Assembly (NCBI GenBank): GCA_030537935.1
Contig: JAUNUY010000001.1
Coordinates: forward strand, 1 to 64,000
DNA: 64,000 bases
Source of the DNA: Eubacteriales bacterium
Lineage (GTDB): Bacteria; Bacillota; Clostridia; Lachnospirales; Lachnospiraceae
Direction of reading: 5' to 3'
Below are positions 60,946-64,000 of this stretch, in pieces. Position 1 is the first letter of the stretch. Each line of letters opens with the position of its first letter. A program made the position numbers and the translations under genes. The notes beneath the pieces are model-generated. The model did no database searches and had not been told where the DNA came from. It saw nothing but the letters and a program-made list of their open reading frames with translations.

Positions 60946-63591
60946 ATGAAAAAAAAGAAGGAGAGGAGAAGGCGTTCCGTCTTGTCCAAAGACATGTTTC
61001 GGGAAATCGGTTATACGAAAGCCCGTTTCATATCCGTCATCTTCATGATTTTATTAGGGGTCACGGTTTCCGTCGGCGTCAAGATTACCTCGCCCATCAT
61101 GAAGGAGACCCTACGAAATTACATTGAGAAGGCGCAACTTTATGATATTCGTATAACCTCGGATTATCCGCTGGAGGAAGATGATTTGGCCGCGGTTCGC
61201 GGGCAGTCGGGGGTCGTCCTTGCGGAAGCGGGTCATGAAACGGCTCTGCGTCTTCGCGGTGAGGATACGGACTGTACCGTCTATGCTTATTCCGATGCCA
61301 TCAATGTGCCGGATGTGACCGTCGGACACGCTCCGCAGGCGGATGATGAAATCCTGTTGGATGATTGGTTGCGGGGACGTTATGCCATTGGGGACAGGAT
61401 TGTCTTGGAACGTCCGCCAAAAAAGAACTATCATGAAAACGACCCGCTCAAACGTTATGAGTATAAGGTCAGCGGCTTTGCCCGAAGTATTCTGCACATG
61501 GATCTTTTTGCAGACAACAAGGTGGAGATGGCGGAACGGATTGCGGCACCTCGCAGTTTCGGTTTCGTGCGCAACGCAAACTTTCGGGAGAAGACCTTTG
61601 ACAGTATCTATTTACGGTTGGACGGAAGTGATGCCTTCGCCTTCGGGACGGAAGAGAATCGACGGGAAGCGGCTGCGGAGAAGCGTGATTTGGCACAGAT
61701 GCTTCGAAAGCGTTCGGATGCCGTCTATGCGGAGAAGCGTAATGACATTAAGGTAAAGCAGAAAGAGCTTGAAGAAGCAAAGTATAAGCTGAAGGTGGCG
61801 TTACAGCATGAGGAGCGGTTTCAGCCGGAAGAAATTTCAGATATGCGCCGCAAGTTGGATGAGGTGCAGGAGGGGTTGGACAAAGTCGATGAAGGGTTGG
61901 ATCGACTTTTCCGACCGGGCTATAAGGTGTCAAGTCGGTATGACTTGTTGCCGGTGAGTGAATTTTTTGCGAGTGCGGAAAAGCTTAATACCGTGGCGGA
62001 CATCTTTTCGGGTTTCTTTTTCATGATTGCCATTCTGGTATCACTGACGACGATGACCCGCATGGTGGAGGAACAGCGAATTCAGATCGGGACGTTAAAA
62101 GCGCTCGGCTATCCGAATGTGCGCATTACGCGTAAGTATTTCGTATACGGCTCCCTGGCTTCAACGGCGGGCATCATCGGCGGTTTGATTCTGGGGCATT
62201 GGGTTTTAATGCCCATGGTCTTTTCGGCGTATTCCGCCAGCTATAATTTACCGGATTACGTATTGACTTTTCATCCGGTTATCGTGTTCCTGTTTTGCGG
62301 CATCGCCTATCTTTGTACCACGTTAAGTGCGGCCATTGCCGTGAATACGATGTTGAAGAAGCGTGTGGCCGTATTGATGCGGGGAAAACCGCCCAAGAAA
62401 GGGACACGTATTTTCCTCGAACGTTTTCGTCTGATATGGCGGCGGATGAATTTCTTCCAGAAGGTTTCCGCCCGTAACGTATTCCGCTACAAGGCACGCA
62501 TGTGGATGACCATCAGCGGTATTGCCGGGTGCACGGGTCTTTTGTTCTTGGGGTTCAGTCTAAAATCGAGCATTATCAGCATCAGTGACAAGCAGTTTGA
62601 GGAACTGTTTAAGTATACGGTGACGGTCGCTTACAATCCCTACTCACCGGAGAAGGACATCCGCGGTTTGGAGAATCGTATTCAATCGGCGGACATTGTA
62701 ACGGACATGGTGGATGTTTACGGGGCGACCATCTCGGTGAGCGGTTCTTCGGAAAAGGATGTAAGCAATGTCACGATGTTCGTGGCGGATGAGGGGGCAG
62801 ATTTTTCACGGTTCATCAACTTCCGAAATATGGCCGGTGATGAAGTCAAGGTCGATGAGAACGGCGTCAAGATGACGTTGAAGCTCGCCCGTGTGCTAAA
62901 AGTAGAGACGGGCGGACAGGCGACGGTGTCGTTGCCCGGTGAAGACTGTGACTTTCGGGTTTCAGACATCATTGAAAACTATGTGGGGCACGCCCTTTAC
63001 CTGGATGCGTCATACTATAAATCGGTGACGAAAAAGGTGCCTCTGCATAATATGAAAATGTTGAAATTGCGGAAAACGGACGGGGCGTCCTTACAGAAAT
63101 TCATTGCCGACCTGAAAAATGATCCTGCCGTCTTCGCCGTTGACAACCTGATGACGGGACGAACCATTTTGGATTTACTGGCAAGCAGTATGAATGCCTT
63201 CGTGTACGTGATGGTCGTCTGTTCCATCTTGCTGGCATTGGTCGTCTTGTACAATTTGACGAACATTAATATTTCGGAGCGGGTGCGCGAGCTGTCCACC
63301 ATCAAGGTGCTCGGTTTTTATCCGCGGGAGATTACCCGTTACATCTATCGTGAGACGCTGCTTTTGACCGTCTTCGGCCAGGCGCTGGGATTGCTGTTGG
63401 GTAATATCATGCATGCCTATGTCGTGCTGGAATTGCCGCCGGATATGATTATGTTAGATCCCAGAACCTATCTGCGGGACTACGGCATTGCCATCGGCAT
63501 CACCTTCGGTATCACGCTCCTGATCAGCATTTTCCTGCATCGGAAGTTAAAACATGTGAACATGGTCGAATCCTTGAAGGCGATAGAATAG
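60946..63591 (+). CDS. FtsX-type ABC transporter permease
   Basis: An 881-residue membrane protein, partner of the preceding ATPase. It has an N-terminal helix (about 25-45), a large external region (about 50-350), three helices (about 350-470), a second external region and three C-terminal helices. It is about 130 residues longer than the 747-residue paralogue. Most of the excess is a charged coiled coil (about 250-325) with RNDIKVKQKELEEAKYKL and MRRKLDEVQEGLDKVDEGLDRLF inside the first external region. Coupling loops LGTLKALGYPNV-like (IGTLKALGYPNVRI) and STIKVLGFYPREIT are clear. Role is probably in cell-envelope signalling or peptide export. Confidence 0.9.
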   Translation: MKKKKERRRRSVLSKDMFREIGYTKARFISVIFMILLGVTVSVGVKITSPIMKETLRNYIEKAQLYDIRITSDYPLEEDDLAAVRGQSGVVLAEAGHETALRLRGEDTDCTVYAYSDAINVPDVTVGHAPQADDEILLDDWLRGRYAIGDRIVLERPPKKNYHENDPLKRYEYKVSGFARSILHMDLFADNKVEMAERIAAPRSFGFVRNANFREKTFDSIYLRLDGSDAFAFGTEENRREAAAEKRDLAQMLRKRSDAVYAEKRNDIKVKQKELEEAKYKLKVALQHEERFQPEEISDMRRKLDEVQEGLDKVDEGLDRLFRPGYKVSSRYDLLPVSEFFASAEKLNTVADIFSGFFFMIAILVSLTTMTRMVEEQRIQIGTLKALGYPNVRITRKYFVYGSLASTAGIIGGLILGHWVLMPMVFSAYSASYNLPDYVLTFHPVIVFLFCGIAYLCTTLSAAIAVNTMLKKRVAVLMRGKPPKKGTRIFLERFRLIWRRMNFFQKVSARNVFRYKARMWMTISGIAGCTGLLFLGFSLKSSIISISDKQFEELFKYTVTVAYNPYSPEKDIRGLENRIQSADIVTDMVDVYGATISVSGSSEKDVSNVTMFVADEGADFSRFINFRNMAGDEVKVDENGVKMTLKLARVLKVETGGQATVSLPGEDCDFRVSDIIENYVGHALYLDASYYKSVTKKVPLHNMKMLKLRKTDGASLQKFIADLKNDPAVFAVDNLMTGRTILDLLASSMNAFVYVMVVCSILLALVVLYNLTNINISERVRELSTIKVLGFYPREITRYIYRETLLLTVFGQALGLLLGNIMHAYVVLELPPDMIMLDPRTYLRDYGIAIGITFGITLLISIFLHRKLKHVNMVESLKAIE

Positions 63592-63608
63592 TGGCATTAT
63601 CACGAAAT

Positions 63609-63644
63609 ATTGGCCATTAAAGTTGTTACCGTAGGCTAATTTTT
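63609..63644 (+). terminator. Weak hairpin after the second FtsX gene
   Basis: ATTGGCC and GGCTAAT can pair (7 bp with one G-U) across an 18-nt loop, followed by TTTTT. Confidence 0.35.
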
Positions 63645-63665
63645 AAGGATTGGTCTTGAATCGAA

Positions 63666-63694
63666 TTGTTATTATCATTTAGCTATGTTATAAT
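63666..63694 (+). promoter_or_regulatory. Promoter for the rnf operon
   Basis: TTGTTA (63666-63671), 17-nt spacer, TATAAT (63689-63694) with TG extended -10. It is followed by about 72 nt of leader. Confidence 0.65.
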
Positions 63695-63766
63695 AACGAA
63701 AATTCGGAGAATAAAGGCATATTAATAGGAAGATACTTGAAATGTAGTAAAGAAAGGTGGTTTGCA

Positions 63767-64000
63767 GTGTTAACTTTTCGAGGCGGTGTCCATCCGTACG
63801 ATGGGAAAGACTTAACAATGAACTGCGCCATTCAGGATCTTGATGCAGATGACATCATGGTATTTCCGATGGTGCAGCACCTCGGGGCGCCCGCAAATCC
63901 GATGGTAAAGCGCGGTGAACGGGTTCTGGTCGGTCAGATTATCGGCGAAGCGAGCGGCTTTATTTCGGCCAATGTCGTATCTTCGGTATCCGGCAAAGTT
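63767..64000 (+). CDS. rnfC: RnfC, N-terminal part of the Rnf complex electron-transfer subunit
   Basis: The first 78 residues of RnfC, running off the right edge. The family start TFRGGVHPYDGKDLT is followed by VQHLGAPANPMVKRGERVLVGQ and ASGFISANVVSSVSGKV, the sandwich barrel-like N-terminal domain. RnfC carries two [4Fe-4S] clusters later in the chain and passes electrons between ferredoxin and NAD+ in a Na+ or H+-pumping complex. The start is GTG 63767, with AAAGGTGG 6 nt upstream; no in-frame ATG is better placed. Rnf normally has six genes (C, D, G, E, A, B), which should follow. Confidence 0.93.
   Translation, partial: MLTFRGGVHPYDGKDLTMNCAIQDLDADDIMVFPMVQHLGAPANPMVKRGERVLVGQIIGEASGFISANVVSSVSGKV

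Overview
The window reads as a chromosomal segment of a low-oxygen Gram-positive bacterium of the Bacillota, most likely class Clostridia or Tissierellia. Supporting signs are a Mini-III RNase, the CdaA/CdaR c-di-AMP pair, YlxM-Ffh and KhpA, a SufCBDSU operon, Pta-AckA fermentation, a clostridial 2[4Fe-4S] ferredoxin, the start of an Rnf operon, sigma-A promoters and strong AGGAGG ribosome sites. Base composition looks close to balanced. A Peptoniphilaceae-like anaerobe would fit, but that is inference. Nearly every gene lies on the + strand. I see no tRNA, rRNA, CRISPR array, insertion sequence or prophage.

Layout. 1-3.3 kb: start of a divergent minus-strand gene, then an ABC ATPase plus FtsX-type permease. 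3.5-13 kb: a long run of overlapping genes, cysE-cysS-mrnC-rlmB, two unknown membrane proteins, cdaA-cdaR, an HPr-like protein without the phosphocarrier histidine, a ClpX-like ATPase and trpS. It ends at a bidirectional terminator facing a minus-strand DUF1836 regulator. 14-16.3 kb: ylxM-ffh-rpsP-khpA. 16.4-19.5 kb: a lipoprotein MsrAB, a membrane-anchored glycerophosphodiesterase and a DUF896 protein. 19.7-25.9 kb: aldehyde dehydrogenase, phosphoesterase, pta-ackA, a dicarboxylate/amino-acid symporter and a lipoprotein. 25.9-30.8 kb: a TetR-controlled MATE exporter followed by an ECF-type transporter (S, T and a double ATPase). 30.8-38.6 kb: rpmF, plsX-acpP-rnc-smc-ftsY and a MoxR-like AAA ATPase. 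38.8-43.8 kb: a three-subunit xanthine dehydrogenase-family molybdenum hydroxylase with an NCS2 purine permease. 44.1-52.5 kb: one 2,810-residue surface protein with about 19 Cna-B/SpaA-type domains, including an exactly 518-codon tandem super-repeat. 52.7-54.8 kb: ferredoxin and a NorD/CoxE-like VWA protein. 55-59.9 kb: sufCBDSU behind a promoter and a palindromic operator candidate. 60.2-63.6 kb: a second ABC-FtsX pair. 63.8 kb to the end: the 5' part of rnfC.

How the parts fit. Most of the window is core biology: translation, protein targeting, lipid precursor synthesis, chromosome condensation and Fe-S assembly, packed into translationally coupled operons. The accessory pieces are the purine import/oxidation module, the drug-export/ECF module, the two FtsX-type ABC systems and the giant wall protein. 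The most intriguing items are the Crh-like HPr (Tyr15, Ser46) coupled to a ClpX paralogue with an altered RKH loop, the AAA and VWA genes that bracket a molybdenum hydroxylase as CoxD/CoxE do for CO dehydrogenase, and the giant adhesin with an exact super-duplication and a non-canonical sorting motif.
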